Part shown: one piece after another, positions 22,097-34,862 of the stretch
Layout of the letters: every line of letters starts with the position of its first letter
Numbering within the stretch: position 1 is the first letter of the stretch
DNA from: Strongylocentrotus purpuratus
Taxonomy: Eukaryota; Echinodermata; Echinoidea; Camarodonta; Strongylocentrotidae
Reading direction: 5' to 3'
Assembly (NCBI RefSeq): GCF_000002235.5
Contig: NW_022145612.1
Span: 21,617,647-21,681,646, forward strand
Length of the DNA stretch: 64,000 nt
The notes under the pieces: generated by a model
What the model was told of the DNA's origin: nothing
The model's database searches: none
The model's input: only the letters and a program-made list of their open reading frames with translations
Program-made: the position numbers and the translations under genes

Positions 22097-25000
22097 ATGA
22101 GTGCCGGTCAAAAGATTTTAAAGGATGGTTTTCTCGTAAAGAAGGTAAGAATTAGCTTTGAAGAATCATGATCCCGACACACTGCCTGTTTAATGAAGCA
22201 CATTGTTCAATAATTCTGTTCCATATTTTGGTGCATCTTTTTTTCTCCATAAAGTTAGTAGTAGTATTTCATATGACAAATCATACTTAAGTTTTGCCTT
22301 AATTTGGCTGGTTTCTGCATTCAGCTTAAAATGTATGCATTAATTGTGTCATGATAGTAAGTGTTGTACAAATTAATATACAACTTCTCCTACTTTTCAG
22401 GGTCATAAAAGGACAAACTGGAGGACAAGATGGTTTGTTTTAACTGAGGATTCCTTAGCATACTATAAACAGACGACAGATAGCCTTCCTGCAGGGGTCA
22501 TTGAACTACGAGGATGCTCCGTCATCTCACCTTGCCTGCAATATGCAAATAAGAAAGGAGTGAGTAATATTCCATGTCCTAGTTGGCCAAAACTTTAACT
22601 TCGTTCCTTATTTTTAAAAGTTGCCTATATCAAAAGGTATAAAACAGTATACAAATAATGAATGGTTATGAGTTCAATAGTGCAAATATTTCCTGAGTTG
22701 ACAGATAACGTTCTATTCAACGAGGCGTCAGCCGAATTGAATAGAACGTTAATCTTTCAAAGAATTAAAATATTCGCACTATTGAATTAAGGAAAAACAT
22801 TGATTATTTGTTTTATATAACATCTAAGTAGATCTAATAGAACGATTTATGCTTTAATTGCTCCTTATATTAATGATAAATTAAATTTAGAGTCAGCTAG
22901 GCCTTCTTGATTACATTCAGATTGCCTTAATCGCTTCGGCACGCATCTAATAGACAATGAAAATAAAATGTGATATACGTGCAAGGCAGAGAGGTACGCA
23001 TATAACCAAAAATGCACGGAATATAACCCAAAACGCACACTCGTGCAATAGTATATGACCAACAATCCTCCAATCAAATGACAAGGATCTACTTAGGTGC
23101 TATATAATACCGGTACTATTTAATGCAGACTATTTTATCAGGTACTGTAGTATTACTATTATAATTTGATGACTTTCTCAGTTACCTGAATACTTTTTTT
23201 GTTCACTTTTGAGCTTTATGATATATACTTTATATTGTCTGTTCAATCGATTTTTTTTTTTTTTTTTTTTTTTTTTTGGGGGGGGGGGTATTTTCATAGC
23301 AAAATGTAATAATCTGAAAAACACAATAAGAACAAATAGTTATTTTGTGTTATTTGTTGCTTAAATGTCAGAGATGTTTTCACCTCCCCCCACCTTGCAA
23401 CCATAATAATCAATTGAAATTTGAATGTACTATCTTTTCTTTATTTTATTACATTCAAATACTGAATCAAATGGGCTTTAAAGATAATGTTATTGTTTTT
23501 TTCTATATGTGTATTGTAGTTTGCATTTATGATGATGAATCAAGATAGGCATGAGCTTATAATGCAAGCCTCAACAGATGAAGAGAGAGAAGCCTGGGCC
23601 AAAGCCATCGGTTTAGCCATTGTTGAGTGTGATCGATCCAAAGAAGAGGTGCATCCCACATCACCACACAGCAAAATAAACTATCAGTAAGTAAGCATTT
23701 AATTGTTAGCTCCCATGAAATGTATCCCTAGTCTATTTTGTTGTTGGTCCACCTCAATTTTGTTTGTTATTTTTTTAATATAACCACAGGACAATAAGAT
23801 TATGGGGGTAACACAACTCATGTACATGTATATATATATATATTTTTTTTTTTTTAAATACTTGTTTTTGAGGTTTAAGCCTCTAAATCCATGGAGAAAT
23901 GAAAGCAGAATAAGGGAGTTCTTTCCTTTTAAAGTTTTTTTGGGGTCCCCCTCATGTTTTTGTTATTTTAATTCCTCAGTGAAATGAATAAAATCTGAAG
24001 ACATAGACTAAAGGGTAACAAAACTCCTAAATATAATGTATTTGTACTTTGTTTTGAGGTCTAAGATTCTTAATTCCATGTAGAAATTCAATCAGAATAA
24101 GAAAGTGTTTTTTTCATGTGACAGGAAAGCTATCAAATATCAAATAACATGGAATTGGAACCGCTCCTATTGAAAAAAAATCAGGACAAGAAACTAAGAA
24201 TCAATATTATTTAGCTTCACATTACTTTGCTTACCGTATGTTAATGCCATTCTTCCAAAGTCTAAATTTAAATCAGATCACATTAGTGCATGGTGCAAAA
24301 AAGAAGACCATGACAGATTGATTACACATTAGTGGAGTTCTACACATTTGGCTTCTAACCATTGAGATGAAAGTACCTAATTTTTGAAGAGGTAGAGAGG
24401 TCATTAACCTGCATGTTTAGAGACGATGTTATATCACTCTATTTATGCAGTGAAACCTGTACATAAAGACTGCTCAAGGGAGAAAAGAGCAAAAGTTGGC
24501 TTAACAGACAGATTTTTCTTGTAACATGGATTGCTTTAGTGCAGGTTTCAATGGGAAATTGGTTCAAGGGAAAGATGACATGCTGTCTTTATAGACAGGT
24601 TTCACTGTATTTCATCTCGAGGTATCTCTTTCTTAGTCTTCATTAGATTGAAAACACCATATATGTAGTGGAAGCAGTAGTGTATCACTCAAAAACAAAA
24701 TTTCTGAGAACCAGCTTGCCTCAGCAAAAACTGTTATAATAACTACTAGTGAAGGATATAGGAATATATGAAATGAAGAAAAAAAGAGTGGCCATCAGGT
24801 CAATATAGACAGAGGGGTATTTAGTAAACCTTGATGTTGCCAGACACCGTGACAAAGTTGACAAACTGTACTTAATGTGAGGTTAATAACATGTATTGTT
24901 TCTACATGATTAGTTGGCCCGTTTTATTGTAATTAAATTGAGAATTGAACACTCGCTGGTTCAGAATATTCCTATCCTGTAATTTCTCCAAATAAGTCTC

Positions 25001-28000
25001 CAGATAAAGAAGGAGGAAGAAGTAGAAGGAAAGAAAAAACATTCATATACCAGTACACCTGTGGAAGCCATAAATACTTTGTTTTATTCAAAATGCTTTT
25101 TAGATACCAGGAAACAATTTTCAACAGAGCTCTTTTGTATAAAAAGCAAGAGAAAATGACCTTAATTGTATCACAGGATATGATGGGATCCTGTCTGTTT
25201 GACCAAACCAGGGCATACATTACAAGTTATATCACCTTGTGATGTGACCTTAGTGAATTATGTCTTGCAAAATGGTTCACATATTTATGGTCATGTAATT
25301 AAGCTTTTAAAGCAATTTAATGGTGACCCAATGAATATCATCTGAGGCTTTCTGTTTGAATTTAAAATTAAAACAAAAATGTATATTGAAAAGTTTTATG
25401 AAATCATTCATCATTTGAAGTTGAGACACAAGTTATTTTTTATACAAGATTCTTGAAATAATGCATTCCACTGCTTTTTTTGGTAACTATTATTTAAGGT
25501 TGAATTATATAATAAGAATAAAATAAGTTGCTTTTATAAAACTCTAGCACATAATATAAATTCTTTTTTGTTGTTGAAACATTTGCAATTTCATAGAATG
25601 AAGAAAAAAAAATCAGTGGGCTATACTGTGAGAATTTACGCTTGACAATTATGCATTTATCGACACACTCTAATGAGCCAATTTTAAATGTGATGCAATA
25701 CAATAAAAGCTGAACTTTCATTACGTGGACAAATGTTCACCATGAAAGAGTAGTGACGTACAAGGAAGTAAATCAGGGTCCTATTGTTGTAGATCAGTAA
25801 ATGCCGAGGTGATTAAAACATGCCCATATCACAATTCACACAAACTTTCAAGGCCATAGAGACAATGTGCATTATTTTCATTGTACATGTATACGGTATG
25901 TGCTTTTTTTCAATTGGTTTTATCCCAATTGATATACATGTGCTTTGTCTCTTTGGATTAATATAATATTATAACATTTTAATAGCTATTTACACATCCG
26001 ACAAGTCATTGGTTAATGTTTGCGCAAAGCTGGCGGCATGCATTCGCATGAATTTAAGAGGCTTTCACGCAAACAAGCACCAATATGGTAAACATTATCG
26101 TTCCTTGCGATTTTAGTTTGTTATGACAATTTCTCAACTTGAAATAAAAGTTAGCATCATTTCCAGAATATGGCCCCTGGTAATTAATGCAATTGACTGT
26201 GTCTAAAATGTTGTGTATGTTTTAAATACTTTCTGGTTGAGGGTAGTTACATTGTAATGTATAACAAAGTATTATGAAAATGTGGTTTCTATTTTCCCAG
26301 GTAGCTCTTAGTTTAAAGAAACACCTTTTTCTTACTAAAATCAATGTATGGTACATGTGTTACAGTATTTTGAATCTTTAATGCCCTTTAATTAATTTAC
26401 TTATAGTTGTCAACTGCTACATTTCAGTATTTACTTTTTGCAATACGGACAGTTTACATAAGTGTTGACAAGAGAAACAATTTGATCGCTTACTTATGAA
26501 GGATATTTGATCATTTAAAACATATTCTTCTTCAAAAAAAAGAGAAAGGTATTAAGTGGATCATAAAGAACTCTTGAAGAACTCATGCCATTCAAATGGC
26601 ATGAGCCTATCTAAAATGAAAAGAAAGTAGATAATATTGCACTCAAGCTAAGATAATAAGGAAATATTGAGTGATGGGAAATGAAAAGTAATTGATGCAG
26701 AGGTATAACATTTATATGTATTAAACATGAAAGAGACAACAAAAATCACTCACAGAAATGGCCAAGAAAACAAACTAAAATATCATGCAAAGAATAATTC
26801 AAGATTAGGATAATAATGATAAGGGGGTACTAGATACAAAGAAGAAAAAGGAATGTACATTTAGATCAATAAAGAGGAATAACAAGGAAATATAAAGGGG
26901 GGGGGGGCAAAATGGCGGGCTTTGGCCATTGGTAATGAGGATCCCTTAAAGAAAAAAATTTAACAACAAATTAAAGGTAAAATATTGAAAATCAAAAGAT
27001 CGGCAAAACATTAACGTTCTAGAAATCAAGGACTATTCTTACGCTTCTGTGATATGGATCCAAACAAATGTTTAAAATGACCATGTTTGTTGTAAACAAA
27101 ATATCTTTGAATTCACTTTTAGAATGCTCATTCACGTAGCTTCAGGACCTTTTTTCATACACATGCTGTACGGAATTAAAGGAAAAAGCACAAATGATCT
27201 CTAAATAAGTATTTTTGAAAGTTTACCTGCATGGGTACTTATTAAATCAGTATTCATCATCTATTCAAATTGTTTGAATTATAAAACATTTCCTGCCTTC
27301 TTTGAAAATAGATCCACATTAGTTTCATTATAATGTATTTCAGGATACAAGAAACGGCAAACACCTATCATCAAAACAAACTGATGTGTTTGTTGCTTTA
27401 GTGTGAAGCCGTGTAAATTCAGTCAAATTAATGGGTTTTAAAGAATTTTGTATGCCAGTATGGTGCAAAGGTCATAGAATCATTACATGAGTATTAAAGT
27501 TCATTCATTGTTCAAATTGCAATCCATCATACTATATATTCTTTAGCAAATTGACATTATAGGGACTGACAATGTAATCCAACTCATGCTGATTTTGCTT
27601 TAATTTGTAACAAAGGCCACAATCTGATTTTAAAGGATCTACAAACATTTTTGGTGGCCGTGACAAGATTTCCATCAAAATGCTTTGAACATGAAGATAA
27701 CAGTTTGTGAAATATTTTCTTACAATATCTATTAAAGTTAATGATCATGCAAAAAAATCAAGAAATTTTAATCTAATTTGCTCCTATAAAAGATTATGCA
27801 TTGCTGGAACTTTTTTAAAAAGTTCAGATATATTTAGGTACAATTGAACCACTCTTTAAAAAAAAAAACATAAACCAGAGTAGTCTGAAAGAAACAATTC
27901 AGTGTGATATTGCTGCTACTCTTTGCCATGTAAAGCTAGAAATCTTGTAAATTAAAGAACTTTGAGAGCTGTTTTAGTATAGGTACATGTTTATTGGCAA

Positions 28001-31000
28001 GGAACAAAAGCTGTCAAAGACATTATTAGGACTAGATGTACATTTCTTGAATTATGAAGAATACTATATGTACCTTTAGATAATGATGAATTAGACAAAA
28101 AGGATGGTCAAATTTGTTTCATTTTTTATGATTATTAAAAAACTATTATCTACCGGTATTGGAAAATTACTTAACTTGCTTAAATAGAATTTACATATAC
28201 ATTATGAAAAAGAAAGATATTAAGAAACTATTATTTATTGGAAACTGAATTAACTTGCCATAAATAAAAGTTAAAGACATTATGAAAAAGAAAGATGGGC
28301 TAATTGTGTAATGTATGCATATCTGCAGGTTTAAGATTTTGAAATGGTTGCAAAATCAAATAGCATTTCACCTCGACCATACGTTCTTTGTATGTACATG
28401 TATCTTTATGATATTTGAAAATATATATGTAGCTGCTTAGATGTTAGTTTTATTAATGCAGGTTCACTTAGCTATTAAAATCACACTTTATTCTTTTCTG
28501 CTTATAAATGTATATTTGATCTGTGTTTAATCTCTTATTGTCCCTGTGTAAAGTGTTCTATTATAAAGAAAATGGTGGAGAAGTTTCTAGTATAGATATC
28601 TGTCTGATGCCCTCAGGCTCAATATGTTCACACTTCGGTCTCTATTTTATATCTTGTGAATCTGTAATAGAACTAATAATCACCTTTTGATGGTATATAT
28701 TGGAACATGGATATATGCATACCGGTATTATACCTGTACAGTTTAATAATGATTCAGCCTGTATAAATATGACTCATGTTGATCCTCATATTTGCTTGTA
28801 CATACATGTATATGTTCAGTGAGTTGGTGGAAAGGATGAAGGACTCTGACGCAGGTATTGTTAGAGGAATGCACAGGGTATTGATCATGAATGACTCATA
28901 TATTTGCTTGTTATTTTCAGTGAGTTGGTAGAAGCAATGAAGGATCCTGATGCAGGCATTGTTAGAGGGAAACACAAGGTGGATGAGAGCACAGTATACA
29001 AAGACTGCTTTACAGGTAGGGATGAATAGCAGGAAATAAAGATGGCATTTTTTAAAACAATTTCATTGAGTCATCAGTATTATCATTGGATAAATCCCTT
29101 TAATTGTGGATGATAATGATAAGAGTAATTAGTAATAGTATGATTATACAAATATTTTTGTCAATTCTATTTGGCATTGCATTAAAAAATCAAGTTTTGA
29201 CTATAATTATTGTTAGAACAATTTTCAACCCAATTAAAATTGTGTAGTTTATGTTGATTCTGTATGATGTGCTAAGTTATTGTGACAAGAGTATTTTGAA
29301 CATCAGTATTTATTCAACATTTCAGTTTGGTGTTAAAGTAACTTGCAATTGCATTGTATTGATGTTTTTCTAAAAATGCTTAGTGGTACTTAATTATACC
29401 CGGCTTTATTGTCATCCTATGTGAATTCTTTAACGGCTTCAACATATAGTCAATTCCCTTTTTCTTACCAAGAAATCGTAATGAGTGGAGCAAAGTCAAC
29501 GAGAGAAATTTCTTCTGAAATATTTTCTTTCCGGTATTTTAGGTATTATTTCTTACTTGTTATTAATGAATTTTCTGTTAAACTTTTGGTCACGTTCAAA
29601 ATATCTGTTGATTCATGAAAAAGACTTTTTAACACATTTTAATAAAGAATTTTTATTCTAATTTTAGACTTTAGCAGAACACATTGCTTTTAAGTGGAAC
29701 CCATTACATGCACTTATAAAAACCATCAAAGCAGATCTCTACCTGTTTCTTTCTTTTTTTGTCATTTTTTCATTAATTCATGTACAATTAAATGATTAAG
29801 TTATTGTACCGGTAATTACAATCCAATTAATTTTTCATTGCCTAATTTACAGGTATTCAAATGATTATGTGGCTTATAGACTGGTCCTTTGCCGAAACTC
29901 GAGAGAAGGGTATAGAGATAGGGACAAAGTTACTTTCTCAGGCCCTAATACAGCCGATGACCTGCACATTAGATAACACTGCTCGTCGGAAAGCATTTCT
30001 TGATGATGAGGAGGCCCTCTATAGATTTGTGAGTATCTTGGTTCCTTATTCAATGTACTTTCTACATTAAAAGATGTGATTGTATGAGGTGGTTCTTGTT
30101 TATGTAGTATTCTACATTCCAAACATTCCATTTGTTCTGATGCCTTCATGTTGCTAGCCTTGTGCCTATTTTAAGGTATTCTTTCGCCTTTTTTTAGGTA
30201 CCTGTATCTTTTCGCCTTTTTTTTAGGTACCGGTATCTTTTCGCCTTTTTTGAGGTATCCTTTCGCCTTTTTTTAGGTATCTTTTCGCATTTTTTGAGGT
30301 ATCCTTTTATGTATTGTTATTTTATGTTCATTTTTTCAATATTGTTTATATATTTTTGTGTTTATTCTTGATGGATGATAAAAATAAAATTTGAATTGAA
30401 TTGTAGAGGTCTATCATCTCAAAGTAAATTCATCCAGAACAGAAAAATGTATTTTATAGTTCCAAACCAGTGTTTGAAGATAAAGCTTTTAAAAGCCTCT
30501 TTTTACAGCACAATGCAGAGTTTTAGTACTACAAGGGTGTTTATTTCATATAGTCCAACAATGAAAGAAAAAATATCTAAAAAAACACTGAATACAGTAT
30601 TGCTGACATAGTTGTTTTGTTTTCAAGCTTGCCAGTTGTTATTACCGGTAATTGTTTATGATTTGATAAAGTTTTTTTTTTTTTAATGATTCATCATATG
30701 ATATCCTGCAATATTTTCTCTTACTTTGATTCAATTACAGTCATCACTCAACATGTCCAATTTGAAGAATGTTTTAGACAGTAGTGATTCATCAAGCAGC
30801 GACTCGGATGCAGATGAGAGGTTACCTAGGAAGGGGAGAGAAGAACTGCCAATCAAACCACTCAAAGGGCATGGAGGCAAGATAGTCAAACAAGGATTCC
30901 TACTAAAAAGGGTATATGACACATGTTAACTTTTTCATAACATTTGTATAACTTAATTAATTTTTAACTAACACTAAATAATTTGTTTTTCTTTTCATTT

Positions 31001-33493
31001 AACTGGTGTGAGATTATTGGTTCTTTTGGTTTTTATCAATCAATTTGTAATATACAAGTTCATTTACACAATTGTATAATTCAGGCTACACTGTTATATG
31101 AAGATAGTGAAAGAACCAGTAGTAGGTTTAAGTTTATATATTTATGAGCCCTTGAAAGGTTTTGGAATTAAGTGCTCTCTGCTTTAGGGCTCCGAAATAG
31201 AAACGGTCCTTCTATCTTTCAGAAATACTGCAAAACATAGAATTCTAGTAGGCCATATTTTTCAAAAGTGAACTTTTTTTCATTCTTGGGGCTATAGTTA
31301 AATCAGCTCAAAGAAATATACAAAACATATATTCTCACAATTTTTAGAAATTTGGAAATTACGGCCATTTGTCTCTGTAATGTTTTTATGCATTTAGATG
31401 ACAAGGAAAAGATTCAATTTATATTTTGATACACTAGATAGGAATCAGTTTGCTTTAAACTTAATTTCTCTTCAAGTGTTTTAAAAATAGATTGATGATC
31501 AAATTAAAAAACTGAACAATCCACCTTTAGATTTTAATTATCACAATTCTGATATAAATGTTTGAAATGTAATTAAATTACCTGTGTGTCATTGTATTTT
31601 CTTTGTTTCAGGGGCATGTAAGACACACCTGGAAAGCAAGACTGTTTGTACTGTGGGATGATCCTTCTTACCTACAGTATTACAGGGGTTCTAAGGTATG
31701 ATCAATCTTTTTGTTTTAACTTTTAGATAAATAAATTACAATAGTAGAAAGAAAGGAATGGTCATGATGATTTGATCAATATCATTGTAATTTTAAAGCG
31801 GAATGATAATAGACCCTAATGATATGATTTAGTTTATGTATCTGTTTCTTAACGCAATTGTTGCGTCCTTAGAATCATATTATTAAAGATATAGACCATT
31901 TATGGTCATGAGATTGTATTGTGAAAGAAACATTGTGGAATCGATCAGAAAGGTTGATCATCTAGCATATAAGTATTGGTGTGTACTGTAAGGTTCTGGA
32001 ATCATCAAAATGATGAGAAATTTGGCCCAGTCTTGGTAAAGTTACAAGCACTGTACACGGAAAGATGAATATGGGACTACGCGACACGTGCGCGATATCT
32101 ATCAGGTCCAAATAGATATAATAATTTACCAAATATATAAATTAGTAGGCAGTTTCTCTTCAAAATTTGTATCATGTATTAGTCAAAACATATTCTTTCA
32201 CATGATTGGTAATATGAGCTTCCATTTCAATTTTTGAGAGTGGGGCGTTTCCAAAACTGGTCTTTAACTTTAAGCCTCTAATTATGGATGGTTTTCTTTA
32301 AACTGCTATTTTTTCAATTGAAAAAAAGAAAGTTCATGTCCATGTAGCTATAATACTGTGATTAGTTTGTATATCAATGACATTTGTTTTCTCTTTGATT
32401 TGATCATTTCTGTGCTTTCGATTCTTTTACAGGCAGGGGATGAAAAACCACTAGGTGAGATTCCTCTGCACAAGTGTACCGTTGGTGTGCAAGAAGCAAG
32501 AGAAAAATCAGGTAACCACCTTGGAAAGAAAAAAAATATAAACAAAATAAGCAAACTATAAAAAAAGAAGTACAAGTATTTTCTGGTGTTGAGAGTTTTA
32601 TATAGTAGGTTTACAGTATCTCATTTGTTTATGATATTGCAATCGTCTTAAACATGGCCATATACTTGAAGTTGTTAAATACAATTATAAACTGAAGTAC
32701 TACAAGTGGATTTAGGTTTCAACAAACGTTTACAATATCATTTAAATTGACCAATGTACTGAGATTGTACATGTACCAATCAACAGATTTGTTTCAGGCA
32801 CATGATGAAGATTGGTGTCAAATTAAATAAACTATATGTTCATAAACTGTACCACCATATGCAATGGGCAATTATTCTGTTTTAAGGTGCACTGGGGGAG
32901 GGGGGGGGGTGTATACACTCACCCCAAGAAGGACAGGTTGTAAGAATTAGTATGGATTGGAATGTAACATATGAATGCCATCAGATGAATAAAGGGTTGT
33001 ACTTGTCTACTCATTTCTGGAGTTAAGAGGGGACAATTTTTTTTTTTTATAATTTTTTTTAATTTTTTTAATTTTTTAAATACCGTTACACATGCTTTAT
33101 ACAGAGAAAAAGGCACTGTCATCAATTGAATGTAAAATTAAGAAAGACTAAGAATAGAATATCCATCTTTTTAAAGGGGAAGTTAAAGTAGGGTAACCCT
33201 CCTCTGCAACTACAGATAGCATGGAATGAGGACTTGTGTCCGAATCTTGATATCAGTCACTGTATGGTTCCTACATTGTAAAGTGCACCTTCAGACAAGA
33301 GATTAATTGATATTGTCAACTTAACTTTTGCTTTTCTTGTCCAGATGTGACGGTGAAGAACAAGAATCGGCAGAACCTTTTCAGTGTGACGACCAAGAAG
33401 GGCAAGGTGTATGTCTTTGAAGCCAGGACTCCGGAAGAGAGAGAAGATTGGATGAGAGCCATCATCAGCCCACTCAGCGTCGGTCGAGAATAA
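22097..33493 (+). CDS. PLEK2: Pleckstrin-2-like protein (PH-DEP-PH), complete
   Basis: Nine coding exons join in frame: 22097-22144, 22401-22559, 23520-23686, 28921-29015, 29853-30028, 30741-30911, 31612-31695, 32433-32511 and 33345-33493, giving 375 residues (human pleckstrins are about 350). PH1 is at about residues 6-105, with GFLVKKGHKRTNWRTRWFVL and the C-helix Trp in EEREAWAKAI. The DEP domain is at about 126-215 (STVYKDCFTG, MWLIDWSF, FLDDEEALYRF). An acidic Ser-rich linker (SSDSSSSDSDADE) is near 229-241. PH2 is at about 257-370 (GFLLKRGHVRHTWKARLFVL; EEREDWMRAI). Both PH domains keep the spaced basic residues used to bind phosphoinositides. Family members move to the plasma membrane and reshape actin downstream of PI3K. 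Motifs such as SPCLQY and the DEP sequence look closer to PLEK2 than to PLEK, but it is probably the common orthologue. The acceptor region and first half of exon 4 are tandemly duplicated. Confidence 0.93.
22673..22786. repeat. Nested perfect/near-perfect hairpin in intron 2
   Basis: The inner stem AACGTTCTATTCAA (22707-22720) pairs perfectly with 22737-22750 around a 16-base loop. An outer stem (22673-22690 with 22769-22786, TTCAATAGTGC-AATATT) pairs with one mismatch. The whole 114-bp unit could fold as one interrupted hairpin in pre-mRNA. It most resembles a tiny foldback transposon. Confidence 0.8.
23687..28768 (+). other. Large pleckstrin intron 3, mostly featureless
   Basis: This 5.2-kb intron contains the small MITE at 24448-24607, a short (TA)n near 23829, a G run at about 26898 and TACCGGTA palindromes at 28151-28158 and 28720-28727. 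I see no exon, RNA gene or longer transposon in the rest. Confidence 0.5.
24448..24607. mobile_element. 160-bp MITE with CAGTGAAACCTGT ends
   Basis: The left end CAGTGAAACCTGTACATAAA is matched on the other strand by the right end CAGTGAAACCTGTCTATAAA. TA follows the right end; the left flank is TATG, so the expected TA duplication is imperfect. Ends starting CAGTGAAACC are typical of pogo/Tc1-mariner type nonautonomous elements. Confidence 0.7.
28769..28889 (+). repeat. Duplicated acceptor and half-exon upstream of pleckstrin exon 4
   Basis: From 28820 the sequence repeats the start of exon 4 (28921 on) with a period of 101 bp. Copy 1 can be read as ELVERMKDSDAGIVRGMHR, copy 2 (real exon) as ELVEAMKDPDAGIVRGKHK. 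Upstream, both share GACTCAT, ATTTGCTTGT and a TTCAG acceptor, apart from small indels. Copy 1 stops short of the second half of the exon. Using copy 1 and then splicing or reading into copy 2 shifts frame or meets a TAG, so it is probably a nonproductive pseudo-exon. Confidence 0.85.
30165..30312. repeat. Minisatellite, about six units of 22-29 bp
   Basis: The unit is roughly CTTTCGCCTTTTTTTAGGTA with an optional CCGGTAT or CCTGTAT extension. It lies in the pleckstrin intron between 30028 and 30741. It runs directly into TGTTTATTCTTGATGGATGA then TAAAATTTGAATTGAATT (ending near 30402), which resembles the 3' tail of a CR1/L2-type LINE, so the array may have grown at a dead LINE end. Confidence 0.75.
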
Positions 33494-34862
33494 AACTACT
33501 CCATTGACATTCGCACATTCAGCGTTTGTCTGTGATAATGAATACCTCAGTCACACTGACAAGACCGACATTAACTTGGTCAAAGACTGACCAAGAAATT
33601 GCATAACACTGACCTACTGACCAGTTATTGGTCAGCTTGATGATGTCAGCTTGACAGTGAGGACTATGCCATCATTCTTGTGATCAAGCATCTTTGTGAT
33701 TTGTGTAATGAAGCCACTGTACACCTTACAACCCGGGTACGATTATAGTTTGGGATGAATGACATATGGATTGGATATGAAAATATGAAAAAAGGAGTTT
33801 TCATAAATGAAGTCTAAATTATAGTTGTATTAATGTTGAATTGTACATGTAGGTTATTGAATGTCTTCTAGTCAGAGGAAAGGCTCGATTGACTGAAAAG
33901 GAGTGCTGTCAGACCAGGGACCCATTTCACAAAGCCTTTTTCAATGACAAATAACAAAAATCAGTGACAAATCTGTTGATAACCAATCAGGAGCAAGGAT
34001 TTCAGAAGCTTATAACAAAAACTGTCATTTGTCACTGATGACAAGTTTTGTGAAACGCCCCCAGTTGCACGACTCCACACCAACTTTACCTGATCTGCTT
34101 GTTCTCAGACCTGAAGATGAACATATCTCACAAATTTGATATTTTGTTCATGCGGCCAGTCAAGACCTCATAGTCAGGAAGAATTTACACTTGTTGAATT
34201 CCATATCTAATTCTACTTATCTTGCAAATTTGATATTTTGTTATCATTTATATTATACTGCCATTACCATGTTTTAAAGTGTAGATACGTTCCACGGTTA
34301 AATAATGCATGTATGTATACCGGTAGCCTGAAAAACTAAGTTTTTCTCAAGAATCAGTAGGATATCTCAAGTAGGGACCTGTGCCTTATATTTTTATCTT
34401 GTATAGATTTAGAACAGGCTTCGTAGTATTCTTGTAAAAAGGGAACATTTTTCCTGGTTTTGGATGTGAGGCATATTTAGAGCTGAAAAGTGTTACTTAC
34501 TGTTCACATTTCATAGTGCAATGTAAAAAATACATGTTTGATATCATAAAATGTACTAAAATATTTATACCTGTAGTGTGCATGTAGATCCAGTTTCTGG
34601 GTCATGCCATTGTATATGTACAGTGCTGGTTTAAAGATATGGTACACCTTGGAATTTGAGATGACTTTATGCTTCAATGTTTATATCCTACTTCATTTGT
34701 TTGTCTTGGCATGAACAAATATACTGAAAGTACATGGTCACACATTAGGTGAATATTATATATGGTAGTATGTTTTGATATATGTTGATACGTTGATAAC
34801 TGTTTTGCTGGTGAAATGAACAAGGTTGATGATATTAGTGACAACAGCCTGCCGGCGCAATC
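33494..34862 (+). other. Pleckstrin 3' UTR and flank
   Basis: No AATAAA was found in this stretch, so the transcript end is unknown. It contains one copy of a 146-bp MITE-like repeat at 33917-34062 and a TACCGGTA at 34318-34325. Otherwise nothing is recognised. Confidence 0.4.
33917..34062. mobile_element. TTTCACAAA-ended MITE, copy 1
   Basis: The ends read GGGACCCATTTCACAAAG and, on the other strand, GGGGGCGTTTCACAAAAC. Just inside, TGACAAAT-ACA is inverted relative to TGTCATTTGTCA. A second copy at 44271-44408 is about 85-90% identical by eye over its whole length and in the same orientation. Confidence 0.75.

Noticed and set aside
28820-28877. A working mutually exclusive DEP exon
   Set aside because: It lacks the second half of the exon and its 58-nt length breaks frame in every splice arrangement I tried.
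30165-30312. CRISPR-like array
   Set aside because: Units are T-rich, of variable length and have no unique spacers; it is a minisatellite in an animal intron.
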